From Glomus cerebriforme (lineage: Eukaryota; Glomeromycota; Glomeromycetes; Glomerales; Glomeraceae), in assembly GCA_003550305.1 (NCBI GenBank), contig QKYT01000418.1, forward strand, positions 28,986-82,659: a stretch of DNA of 53,674 nucleotides, read 5' to 3'. This document shows positions 43,427 through 53,674 of the stretch, one piece after another; within the stretch, counting starts at the first letter, position 1; each line of letters begins with the position of its first letter. Made by a program: the position numbers and the translations under genes. The notes beneath the pieces are model-generated. The model was not told where the DNA came from. It made no database searches and was given only the letters and a program-made list of their open reading frames with translations.

Positions 43427-46400
43427 TTAACTATACATATAAAATACTAAATATTTATATAGTAAAGTATTTAAAACATAAATACATTGATAAAATATAT
43501 ATTTATTTTTATATTCTACATATTGAACTATTTGTATTAGTTCAATTATTGATTCTGTAGGTATGAAACAATATTTGTTTATAAATTTTAATAACGGGCA
43601 ATTGTATTTGTACAAATGACGCTTATTCTTGTAATAAAAATTATACCATTTAACTAATGTGAGATCGAAAGATAAATAATTTTTAATTATAATGTTTACC
43701 AATATGAGCACCTAAAAAAAAATAAATAATTAATATATTTAATTTAGGTACTAAACATAATATTTATCAAATGATGATTATCTTTCATAATATGTTTTTT
43801 CATTAGTATTATAATTTTCAGCTTCTTTAATATTCATGTTAATTGATACATTGCTAAATTTTGGTTCATTATAATACTTACTATTGGACAAGGCTATTTT
43901 TTTCATTATAATCATCAAAAAATCTATCAAAGTTTTCTAATTTAAATTTTTCTGATAATTCATTTAGCAATATGATTTTTTAAAAGTTATTTTTTTTACT
44001 TCATTATATTAGATGTTTTAAAATTGATCTGTGCTAAACCTAGTATAAAATAATATAAAATAGATATAATGTAAAACTGAAGCAAAAAAAGCATTACTAA
44101 CTATATTAATTATTTGTTCTATAGCTTCATACTTATTATTTGTTCTATAAGAGTTTTTAATATAGTCTTTATACAAAAACTCCTGTTGTAAAACTGTTAA
44201 TTGCATCAAGCTCTTCAATTGAACTAACAATGTGATATATCTAATTGTGTAGTTTGGGTATTTTAAATTCAGATCAGAAATAGTATTTAAATAATTTCAT
44301 GAATATTGTTACTCAATCTGTTATTAATTCCTGTAATAAAAAACATGTATTAATATAAGCTGAGATAAATAATTAATTTTAAATGTATGTTTAAAAAAAT
44401 ACTTAAATTCCATAAATTCTGATTCTAAAAAATATTCCTTTTAGCTAAACAAATACATTTTATTTCAACAATAATAGACATTAACTAATACTTCATCTTG
44501 TTTTTTTGCATTTTTTTCTGTTCTTATTTTATTGTATTTTATTATCAACCCTTTAATCATGAAAAGAAGTACTTTCATCATATTCTGATATTCATTGGCT
44601 ATAAAATACTTAATGTTTTTTAAGTCATATTTAAATATCTTAAGACTAAGGAATATAGAAATTACAGCCAGATATCTATCAAGTTCATCAATTGCCACTT
44701 AGTTATACAGATTTTTCAGCATTTCTCTTGTGTAAGTCACCTGATAATTGAATAATCCTAGATCAAGGTGATGCATTCTATCCAGATATATTATTAAATA
44801 TATATCTAGTTAACTAAAAAGCATTAATTTAACATGTGATATTAATTTTTATTACTTCATTAGTCTAATTAGTTATTTACAGATATTTTTCAAAAAATAT
44901 TATTCATATTGTACATTGAATATTGATGCGCTTGATCTTGTTGCATAATATTTTTCATTAATTTGAAAGTTCTTAATTCAATTTGATCATCATTCAAATT
45001 TAGATTATTTAAGTCTTCATTATCAATTAAACATTTATGACAAGGATGTTTACTATTAACCAATAGGTATATTAATGTTTGTGTAGCATTTTCTGAAAGA
45101 TCATTCAACAAAATAAATATATATAAAAAATACCATAAAACTCCATTGTTAGTTTGTAAATCAAATCCATTATTCTTATATAGTAATAAGAAATGCATTA
45201 TTACATCAAATACGTAGTGAAATAGAGATCTTTTAGCTATTAAAAAGCTCTTTAACCTTTTTTTTAAAATTGTTTTAGCTTTTGATTATCAAAAGATAGC
45301 CAAGAAGAACTTTAGCATCTGGACTATTTCTTCTTTAAGAAAATATATTTCTCAAAATTAAATAAACTGGATGCTCATTTGTTTTGCTTAACTAATCGCA
45401 GATTGTTACATCCAAATATAAAATTATTAATAAAATGTTCGCTTTATCAGAAAGTGTATTTTGCATTCTTTCTCACCATTTACCCTTATATATATTGCTC
45501 ACTATAAATTCTTTAGCCTTCATAGTTTAATAATATAAACTTAAAGATACAATGGTTAAAAATATCATTATTGCTCAATAGTTCTTTTATGATGTTAAAA
45601 ATCTGTCAATAATAGAAATGATATGTTTCCTTATTATATTGCATTATAGGTACTTTTTTGAAAGAGATATGTGATTCAGTTAGTTGATCTAATGACTTTC
45701 GGCCTTGTTTCACTGATATAGGTAAAATTACATCTTCACGAGCAATACTTTTCAAAAATTGAAACAATTTATTATTACACGCATCTAACAAATTCCATTT
45801 AGCAATCAAATCCATGAATTTTCCAAATTCTTCAGATGAAAAGCTTGACTTATTACTTGTATTTTCATTTTAGTAATATCAATATATCTAACAACTGGTG
45901 GATAATTCATATTAAGTAATATATGTTCAACATCTTTCTATAAAAAATCACGTAAAAAGTAAAGACATGTGTTATAAAAGTCTATTTTACTACAGTTAGA
46001 GCTCCATTTAGTCACACCCTATATAATTACATCATATAAAATTCCTCTATATAATCATACCTTTGAAAAAACCATATAGTCACAACTCCTATACGTCCTA
46101 TATAGACATATTTTTGGATTTTTTTACTATGTAACTAACTTGGTGATTATAAAGAGGTTTCACTATATTTAAAATAAAATATTAATTTATACTAACTTCA
46201 TTTATCTTTTGTTCATCATCTATTTTTTGTTCATCATTAATTTTTCATTCATCATTTATTTTACTCATATCCATCATTTCTCTTTTTATATTTATCTCAA
46301 TATCTGTTTTTTTTCTTGTATTTATTATTTTTTCATTTGTTATATCTATTATTTCTTCACCCATTTCTTCTAAATTAAATTGATACCTAACTGGCTCATT

Positions 46401-46560
46401 TAGAACAATTGAATTATTTTCCTCAATTTCTCACAGATATCTTTCTGTACTAGTTTCTCGCATGTATTTTTTTATATTGGTATCATAAATTTTTATATGA
46501 TTTTTAAGTGATGCATAACAAGAAAAGGTTTTTGGATAACTAGGATACTGGAATTTCATT
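43427..46560 (-). pseudogene. Plavaka-like transposase pseudogene
   Basis: In order on the minus strand: a C2H2-like N terminus from 46560 (MKFQYPSYPKTFSCYASLKN), an acidic linker, MDLIAKWNLLDACNNKLFQF and ISVKQGRKSLDQLTESH (45815-45606), NNGFDLQTNNGVLWYF and KHPCHKCLIDNEDLNN (45198-44890), IKYFIANEYQNMMKVLLFM (44698-44465), LYKDYIKNSYRTNNKYEAIE (44230-44018), and LVKWYNFYYKNKRHLYKYNC with a YCFIPTESIIELIQIVQYVE end (43711-43427). This succession matches fungal Plavaka-type (CACTA-related) transposases. Many stops and frameshifts make it inactive, and a pogo-type MITE sits inside. Confidence 0.65.
45993..46165. mobile_element. Pogo-type MITE, 173 bp
   Basis: Left end CAGTTAGAGCTCCATTTAGT and, read inward from the right, TAGTGAAACCTCTTTATAAT are imperfect inverted repeats with TA on both sides. 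The right end is the familiar Tigger-like terminus. It is nested in the Plavaka relic. Confidence 0.55.
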
Positions 46561-47034
46561 ATTGATGAGTTTACTCTTGATATTTTCTGTTATTAATTTA
46601 ACTAATATATGTATTATTCAATTGTTTAATTAGTTTCTCAAAATATGTATATTATCAAACTAGACAAAATATTAATCAATTAGTTTACTAACTAAATTGT
46701 ATTGTATATTTTATTAATTTTCTTCATTTATATACTGACAGAATCAAATGATTACTATCTATATTAAATTTTGATTATACAATGTCACGAAAGTAATGTG
46801 TGAAATTTGATTTCAAAAAAAAAAATGCTCAAGAAAATTTTAGAAAATGATAAATCATTTTCTAAAAAATTGGAAGAGTTAGTAAATAAAAAAGATGTTT
46901 CATATAATAAGTTGTGAAATGATACTTTATATTTAGAATAAAGTAAGTGTTTTACTTGCAAATTCATTAAATTCATTAAAACTTTATTTATTAATATTGT
47001 TTACTTCATAAATCATAATTACTTGAAAAGAATC

Positions 47035-47545
47035 ATGTCAAAAAAGAATATTACATCTGTCGTGTCAAAAAAAGCTTGTGAGCAGCATTTGAAATTAACC
47101 GAATTATTCCTTTTGATGAAAATTTTACAAGGGAACAGATAAAGAGTTAGAAAATGAGTAGTGTCATTAAACAAGTTCATGATGATCTGTATAATCCCAT
47201 TAATCCTAACAATAAAAATTCTGATACATATTTATCATCAATTATTGAGAAAGTTTTTGTTGCTAATAAAGAGCAAACAAAAAAGAATGCAATTTGGTAT
47301 TAAGCAATCTTAGAAATTATTTTTGACAAAAACTTTCTATTATCAAAATTAGAAACTGAAAATAGTACACAAAACTTCTTAAGGTATTGTTTTTTGTTTT
47401 TATAGATTATTATCATTTTTAGCATTTTTATTTATTTTTATCAACTGTATTTTAATTATTATAGAGTAATAATGAAACTAGCAAAGCTGAACGATCTGAA
47501 AATGAATATTCTGAAAATAATAGTGATGTTGATTTGACATAGTAT
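47035..47545 (+). pseudogene. Second protein relic of the Plavaka-type element
   Basis: Fragments in shifting frames: SVVSKKACEQHLKL, FDENFTREQIKS, MSSVIKQVHDDLYNPINPNN, SIIEKVFVANKEQTKKNAIW, LEIIFDKNFLLSKLETE and, after an intron-like gap, ETSKAERSENEYSENNSD. The family is not recognised. Its position suggests an accessory gene of the element. Confidence 0.4.
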
Positions 47546-47910
47546 ATTAGGAAGTTCTCTTTTGTATAATCTAAAGTATCACTTGTCTTTTAATGTAATT
47601 ATAAAATTGAACTTATCTTTAATTTCAAGTATAGCAATGAAGATATATTTAAAGAAATACTTTGAATTATACAAGTTTAATATAATAATAATTCATTTGG
47701 ATAAACAGCAAAATAGAACATTATAATAGTATAGCAATATATTTTTTATATGTGTTGCTTAATACTATAATATGTATTGTTTAATATTAAATACAAGTTT
47801 GTTGATTAGTGTCTGTTGTATGTCAATTATTATAGGATTTTGTTATTCTGTGTTAAACAACACTAATGTTGTTTAATATGATGTTTGACACTCTTAAAAA
47901 TTTACTGATG

Positions 47911-48837
47911 GGTATCACGTTTATTCTATTACAAGTAAAAGATAAAAATAATATTTCCTTAAATCAAATATGCCTATACTCCTGTAGTCTTAGAAAAGAG
48001 TGAAAACACTCGACAAAATTACCTTAGACCTACCGGTGAAACAGGATAAGAGATAGGATGCTATTACCAAACTAATTGATACAATTCCATATGTATTCAG
48101 TCTGAGAGGTCTTGTTCTGTCCATAAAGAATGGAATTATGTATACAAAATTTAAGGGTTATTTTTACCTCGCAGTAAAAACTACCACTCTTGTTAATAGA
48201 AAATTATATATTTTTTTTAACACTATTTTTTTTATTCTACTAATACTTTTTCTATTCAACACTATACTATCCATTTATCTATTTACCAAGAGCTTCATTA
48301 GGCCTCGCTACCTTTCCTTATCTTCCATTATTCAAGAACAAAATACTACCCCATCTCTAACCTTAATATCTGAACTATTAGTAATGACCCTCAGATTAGT
48401 TTACATGTATCTTTCCTTAATTATATTGGATCTTTAAACTAGCATGATACATTAAGTGAGGTTAAAGAAATTAGCTGCTAGTACCAATCTTCAAAAAGAG
48501 AAATTAACAACTAAGTCTTTCAATAATCCAAAAGTATAGATCTTTCAATAACTCTATATTGGTCTTATCAATTTAATTTTATTGGTAATACCTCCTTCAT
48601 TAGTTTATATGAATCTTTCCTTTAAGTACTAGTTCATTTTAGGGTCTTCAAACTAGCACAAAATATCGAGTAAGGTTATAAAAGTTAGCTACTAATATCA
48701 ACTTTCAGAATCAGAAGACTAATGATAAAGTCTTTTAGTAAACCAAATTTTTCAAAAGAATAAAGTTAAATAAAATACAATATGACTTTTAAATTTGATT
48801 ATAGGTATATGTTAAACTTCTTAAAAATCTGAAATTA
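47911..48837. other. Low-information region with one hydrophobic ORF
   Basis: The ORF at 48138-48437 (+) would give 99 aa with a hydrophobic centre (FFNTIFFILLILFLFNTILS), but the composition follows directly from T-richness. Two segments (about 48400-48550 and 48600-48730) are diverged copies of each other (TTAGTTTACATGTATCTTTC and TTAGTTTATATGAATCTTTC). I do not call a gene. Confidence 0.35.
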
Positions 48838-49170
48838 CTCATGATGACCAGATTATAAAAGTAGCAAGAATGAGAAAAGGATTATGTGTAGACTGCAATT
48901 ACAAAAAAAATTTAAATGAAGAAAGAGATATCATAAGTTAGGCTAAAAAAATTACACTTCTGGGCTAAAAAAGAGGAAAAATATACTAAACAAGTAAGAT
49001 AAAAGGCAGAAGAGGTATTGAAAAGGAGTAAAAAATAATGAAAAAGAATAAAAATATGATGGACTTCACAATTTTACAAGCTGCTGAGAAAAAGGAACTG
49101 AAAGTAGAACTAAAGCAGTAACAAGAAGAACATGAACTGCGTAACATGTAAAGAAAAAATCAAAGAATAT
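48838..49170 (+). pseudogene. Coiled-coil relic
   Basis: Charged fragments such as FWAKKEEKYTKQVR and KAEEVLKRSKK are separated by TAA/TAG codons. Reading those as Gln gives a continuous Lys/Glu-rich coiled coil. It is similar in character to the relic at 20985. Not a functional gene. Confidence 0.4.
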
Positions 49171-49249
49171 AAATATATTTAACTGTAATTAATAAAATTA
49201 ATAAATTACATTATATAACTGAAAAGTAATATATATAAAATGTATAACT

Positions 49250-49470
49250 GAAATATTTTGCAGATTTATCTAAAATTTTCTTTAGAAATTTTCACAGATT
49301 TATTTAACATCTTCTTTAAAAATTTTTACAGATTTTATCTTGATTTTTTACAGATTTTTTAACTCTTAAAAATCTGTGCAAATTTTTTTCTTTTAGTACA
49401 CATTGATCAGATTTGCAAAACTATGCAAATTTTTATACTGCAGAACTGTGCAGTTCTGCATCTTAAAAAT
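49250..49470 (+). repeat. CAGATTT-type tandem repeat with a short palindrome
   Basis: ACAGATTTATTTAACATC-like units of about 40 bp repeat four times, with TTTTTACAGATTTT as the core. Near 49440 the sequence CAGAACTGTGCAGTTCTG is a perfect palindrome. Confidence 0.55.
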
Positions 49471-50339
49471 TTTGCTGATATCTTTTATAATATCAAAAAA
49501 ATGAAGAACCGTATCAGTTTATATTAGATGTAATGAATATGAAGATATTTTTCAGATTACATTTGATTACCAATATCAAGTTGCTCCCAAATATTCTCTT
49601 AAAAGATTAAATATAATGCATTTTAACAATATTAAGATTTAAAATTATTACATTTAATAAAGAGTAAATGACAATTTATGATACTTTTTACTATAATAAA
49701 CTGTGCATAATTGTACATAATTCCAGATTTTTGGCACATAATTTATGCATAATTGTAAAATATATATCTACTTAAAAATGCTTTTATTGTATACATAATT
49801 GATGATTTGTTGTATAATAAAATCATCATCACTGCTTTAAAGTACAACTGTAACAATAGGATCGTTATCAAATAGTCTAACTGTCATTATCTTTTTGCCA
49901 TTCAAAAATATTAAATATATTTGTAATATTTTATTTTTTACTTTTTAATATATAGTATTTATTGTATTATTATTTTTTAAAAACATTTTTCACATTTTTT
50001 TTAGTTTTCTATTATTTTTAATAAAAAAAAATACTTAAAATTTATAATTAAATATATATATTATACAGTATTTAAATATATCAAAAAGTTTGTTTATAAT
50101 GTATAAAATATAAAAAAAAAATAAAAAAAAATACTTATATTTCACCTATTTTGAGATCCAAAAGACTGTCCCTAAAAAATAAAGGAAAGAAATTTTTATG
50201 TTGATAGTCACAGTTAAGATGGTCAGTCTGATTATTTGACATTTTGGTATAACCTGTCACACAGTTTCAGACATGCATAGTAATAATTACATATATAGAG
50301 AATCAAAATTTTGTGAATTTCATTATTCACAAAATAAAG
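49471..50339. other. AT-rich spacer, no gene seen
   Basis: No supported ORF. The region probably includes the decayed 5' part of the nuclease-type relic that follows. Confidence 0.35.
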
Positions 50340-51484
50340 ATGTTTGGTCTCATTACAAAGTTTTCTCATCCTACATTACGTACTTTCCAACTAAGAGTCT
50401 TTTTCCAATTTTTACAGAAAAGAGCCAAACAAGTTGGGCCTAAACTCCCTGTTTCTGCTTCTTATTTTAAGGTAGAACATCTAGATTTACTGAGAGTGAA
50501 CTTCAAACCAGCTTCAGCCAAGACCGATGTAATACCTGTAATACTTAAGGATATTGAAAGTATGAACTACTTTGTGTTAACAATCCTCTTAACAAACTTA
50601 ATGTTTACAATTTAAATATTATCTTAGATACTGACTTTCCAGAGCAGTATATTGTTCCTTGCATCAATAAACAAGTTCTTAGTAATTTAAATTTTGATGT
50701 TTTAAAATTTGGATGCATTTCGGATCCTTATGTTCAAACGTTTATTACCAAATTGCATGAAGCCAAGAAGAATACTGATTTAAAAGGGCCAGGCAGAGAC
50801 GAAGCTTTTACTGTCACACTTTTAGATGACCTACTTCGTATCGTTAAGTTTAATGCTTTCCCCTTAATGATTAGGTGAATGATTGTTGGTAGGTTGCATT
50901 CTAATTGACTCTTAAATCATTCTAAAGTTTGTATTCTTAAAATTCAGAAATAAACTGAATTATGAATTATATATCGGACAAGATCCTCTTGTGATAGCAA
51001 AACCTGAATTCATAATTAGATTGCCAGGCAAAGCTATGGTTGCAGTAGAAGTCAGTATATCATTGTTTGTCTGAGATAAATTCTTTCTTTCTTTCATCAC
51101 TCAAATAACTTTTTTAAGTAGAATAAGCACCTGAAAATTGTCAGGCCAATCACTAGATATGGGGAATCACAACTCGCTATAGAAATTCTAGCCAGCGGAA
51201 GTGAGAATTTACGTGATTCTTTTGATGTAGATGACTATAAAGAACAGACCATATTCTCCATGCGTGTCATTTCAACATTTGTCACATTTTATAAAACTGT
51301 AATTTCTTCTAAATATTGGGAAGAGCTTGAAGATGGCCTTCCAAAAGAACAGTCAGTTGAAATTCACAAATAGCCAGCTGGAGATTATCCATCAACTGGT
51401 ATTGACCTTTTTGAGCCAGATGGAAGGAGAGCGGTGCTATCCTCATTAATCAAAATCCATCAATTTCTTTTGCAATCAAACTAG
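50340..51484 (+). pseudogene. Crinkler-type PD-(D/E)XK nuclease relic
   Basis: From 50340 (MFGLITKFSHPTLRTFQLRV) the frame runs to a frameshift near 50580 and resumes with LDTDFPEQYIVPCINKQVL, then GRDEAFTVTLLDDLLRIVKF. After an intron (about 50877-50950) comes QDPLVIAKPEFIIRLPGK, AMVAVE. A second intron precedes NKHLKIV, so the E-x-K of a PD-(D/E)XK core spans the junction. It ends YGESQLAIEILASGSENLRD and a stop at 51482-51484. A TAG at 51371-51373 also breaks it, likely from TGG or CAG. AM fungi have many Crinkler-like proteins with such nuclease domains, some proposed effectors or repeat-derived. This copy is dead. Confidence 0.6.
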
Positions 51485-52020
51485 TTATTAATATTTACTG
51501 CATTTGCTATGTCATAAATCATATGATGTTATAATAACTGTGATATTATCATATTTTCATATATAAATATGAATAAAGTTAATAAAGTTTTATACAGGAT
51601 ATGTAATTTTTAAATACAGTATATATGAATAAGAAGATGTAGTATATAAAAAATCAGAAAGATAAAACCTGACATTTTTCTGATACTTTCACAGTAAGAT
51701 TTTTGTCATGTGATTTGATGAATATCTATTTGCTAGTCTAATTCTCATTTGATTATTTTATCATAATAAATTAAATTTTAACCTTCAGCGTCAAATGAGT
51801 ATACATATAAACTGTACTATACAATCAATTGAACTGTACTATATGAATGATGATTATACGATTTTTTTTGTACAGTATCTAAGGGTAAGTAAATATTATA
51901 AAATCAGTTACACAAGCAAGATCCTATTAAGATTTTAGTTTTTTCATCATATATATGTTGTGTCTCAGATTACATCTTGCGTGAGATTAACAATAGATCA
52001 CGTGAAATTACCATATATAG
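51485..52020. other. AT-rich spacer, no gene seen
   Basis: No ORF or repeat family recognised apart from the flank of the MITE at 52021. Confidence 0.4.
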
Positions 52021-52215
52021 GGTACGTCTAAAGTAGAGCAGAATCACGTGATTTTGTAAAATTTTTGGCCAGAATTATGCAAATAACAGGTGATAAATAG
52101 GATTTCACTTATCGAAAAAATTTTAAGTCCCTAGAATACTTAGAAAAAATGAAAAATGAAGATGTGATGCAAATTTACTATGATCATGTGATTCTACTCT
52201 ACTTTAGACGCCTCT
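52021..52215. mobile_element. MULE-like MITE, 195 bp, 9-bp target duplication
   Basis: Ends GGTACGTCTAAAGTAGAGCA and, read inward, AGAGGCGTCTAAAGTAGAGT are inverted repeats. The direct repeat CATATATAG flanks both sides (52012-52020, 52216-52224). A 9-bp duplication suits the Mutator-like superfamily. The interior (TTTGGCCAGAATTATG, CCCTAGAATAC) ties it to the copies at 586-983 and 6572-6917. This is the best-preserved and youngest copy. Confidence 0.8.
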
Positions 52216-52224
52216 CATATATAG

Positions 52225-53516
52225 TAATATTACTATGTAGATTATTATGTGTGAGTACATAAATCATCATACCCAATTGGTCAGTATTAATCTGAGGCAA
52301 GAATCAATCTGAGACATAACATATATATAAAAAAACAGCCAATCTCAAAAACTAAGATCATTCATGCTAGCTCAATTGTTTTTATCAAAATTGGACTACT
52401 TTAACTTTGCAAGGGCTACTTTCTTGCTAATTTATAGAAACATACTGAAAAGACCATTTTATGCTTTTATTGCATGAATTTTGATTTTTAACAAGTACTT
52501 TATTCTATAAATTTTAGTTCAATTATAACTATTCTACAAAAATTTATCTTTTTGATTTGGCTTTACTGTTGAAAGAAGTTTCTTTTTTAAGATAATCCAA
52601 AAGTAAAGGTATCAAAAAATTTTTTTTCTTGTATTTTATACTATCTTTAAATGCCTAAAGTAACCACTGTAACTCATTTACTAAAAACATTTTTAAAAAT
52701 TTTTCTTTAATATTATCCATTTTTGCTCAAATTTAAAGCTATATTAATACAAGATTAGAATCCTTTAGAATGTTAGATTTTTTAATCAATGTATGTTTAT
52801 TTTTAGTTTTGGAAGTTTTGGATAAATTTTGAGTATCATTTCAATAGTTTTCAGATTTTTTCTAAGATTTGAGATGTCTTTCTCAGAAATAAGATCATTG
52901 AATCTTCACCAAAACTTTTGTCTGCTCTTCATATAGATAGAAATAATTTGTTCATAAAGAAAATTTTTAACATTATCTTTTAACTCCTTTTTTTCAGATT
53001 CATATATAGAGAGCATCTGATAGGAAATATTAAGAAGTATATCAAAAAATTTTAACAATAATGAGTTATATATTAAACTATTATTATATAAAAAAGAATA
53101 TTAAAAAAACTCTTTGCCTGGAATTTGTTATCTGTAATTAGATATCTTTTTCATAGATAACTTATTTCAAGTTTAGAATCTTGAGGTGAGTACAAATGAT
53201 ATTAAATTTAGAATGTGATCTTATTATTATATCATTTTTTGTTAATTTATATATTACTTATCCAATGATGTAAGAAAACTTTGATGCTTTAACTGGTTCT
53301 AAAACAATAATTTTTTTAGGTTTTAGATAAGAATTAGCTGAAAAATGTGTTTGTATATTATTTGGTGATATTTTCTTACTAAAAGTAAGTTTAATTATAT
53401 TTTATAAAAGCAAGCATATAATAAGCCTTTAAGTTAGTGAAGTATGCAAATTAGTTATAGAGAGAAATTCTTGATATCAAGTCTCTAAACATTAATAATT
53501 ATTAATATAAATTTCT
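52225..53516. other. Repeat debris, no gene recognised
   Basis: The minus strand has short open fragments (for example near 52600: LKKETSFNSKAKSKRQIF) broken by TAA/TAG, which looks like another hypermutated relic. I cannot name it. Confidence 0.35.
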
Positions 53517-53674
53517 AGGGTTCCGATCGGTAACAGTAATTACCGAACTGAACTGATCAGTTTCAGTATCAGATCGGTATCAGTTTTGCGATTTACCAAA
53601 CTGAATCCTTCAGTAAATATACTGATCAGTTTCAGTAATTTTGGTATCGGTATCGGTTTTGTGATTTATCGAAC
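53517..53674. mobile_element. Left end of a hAT-type element, cut by the window edge
   Basis: TAGGGTTCCGATCGGTAACA has the hAT form T-A-G-N-G. It is followed by many CGGTATCGGT and ACTGATCAGTTTCAGTA subterminal motifs. The rest lies outside the window, so neither the other end nor a target duplication can be tested. Confidence 0.5.

Larger units (their letters stand above)
43010..47910 (-). mobile_element. Degenerate Plavaka/CACTA-type element, 4.9 kb
   Basis: The ends CATCAATAAGTTTTGAAAGT at 43010 and, read inward from 47910, CATCAGTAAATTTTTAAGAG are imperfect inverted repeats. Outside lie GGG and GGT, a possible eroded 3-bp duplication. Subterminal motifs (TTTAATGCCATTAACT type) repeat on both sides. 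The interior holds a broken transposase on the minus strand and a second relic on the plus strand. Confidence 0.6.

Noticed and set aside
48138..48437. A membrane protein.
   Set aside because: Hydrophobicity follows from T-rich sequence; no start context, domain or neighbour supports it.
1..53674. tRNA genes, rRNA, CRISPR arrays, riboswitches and bacterial operons.
   Set aside because: No B-box-like GGTTCGA motifs with paired arms, no rRNA sequence and no spaced identical repeats were seen; the window is plainly nuclear fungal DNA.

Overview
The window is a very AT-rich eukaryotic contig with short GT-AG introns and a few assembly Ns. The gene families fit an arbuscular mycorrhizal fungus (Glomeromycotina, Rhizophagus-like): a multi-exon allantoinase, several divergent HMG-box (MATA-HMG-like) genes, an F-box gene, a SANT-like gene, a Crinkler-type nuclease relic, and a dense, nested load of DNA transposons (hAT, pogo/Tigger, Plavaka-like, MULE-like MITEs and an unclassified DDE element). 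The assignment is by family recognition only; no search was run.

Layout. 0.3-1.8 kb (-): the most unusual locus, a small secreted cysteine-rich peptide gene. After a signal-peptide exon I can splice nine micro-exons of 3, 6 or 12 nt, separated by tandemly related introns, in one frame into a terminal exon with a stop codon. 2.9-6.1 kb: two small genes (-). 3.4-7.5 kb: tandem arrays carrying splice-like signals and a MITE. 8.6-23 kb: nested repeats. An old transposon relic (8.6-9.7 and 14.4-14.9 kb) is split by a nearly intact 4.7-kb DDE transposon (9659-14361). A 1.5-kb non-autonomous hAT-type element (15022-16540) follows, then a hAT transposase relic, a second hAT-type element (18407-19444), a 542-bp foldback element and integrase and coiled-coil relics. 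23.5-26.1 kb: a decayed pogo/Tigger element with TA target duplication.

26.8-40.3 kb is the gene-bearing core: HMG gene (-), a doubtful ORF (-), a tripled upstream region leading into a second HMG gene (+), allantoinase (-) ending tail-to-tail with it, an F-box gene (+), and two related small HMG-like genes (+). 40.3-53.7 kb is again repeat territory: hairpin MITEs, a degenerate Plavaka/CACTA-type element (43010-47910), a Crinkler-like nuclease relic, a 195-bp MITE with 9-bp target duplication, and the edge of another hAT element.

How it fits together. Only allantoinase has a clear metabolic role (allantoin to allantoate, purine nitrogen use). The HMG genes are probable DNA-binding regulators in an expanded family, and the micro-exon gene has the form of a secreted effector or signalling peptide. 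Decayed repeats show many TAA/TAG codons where Gln is expected, suggesting C-to-T hypermutation at CpA or strong decay; the single-copy genes do not show this.
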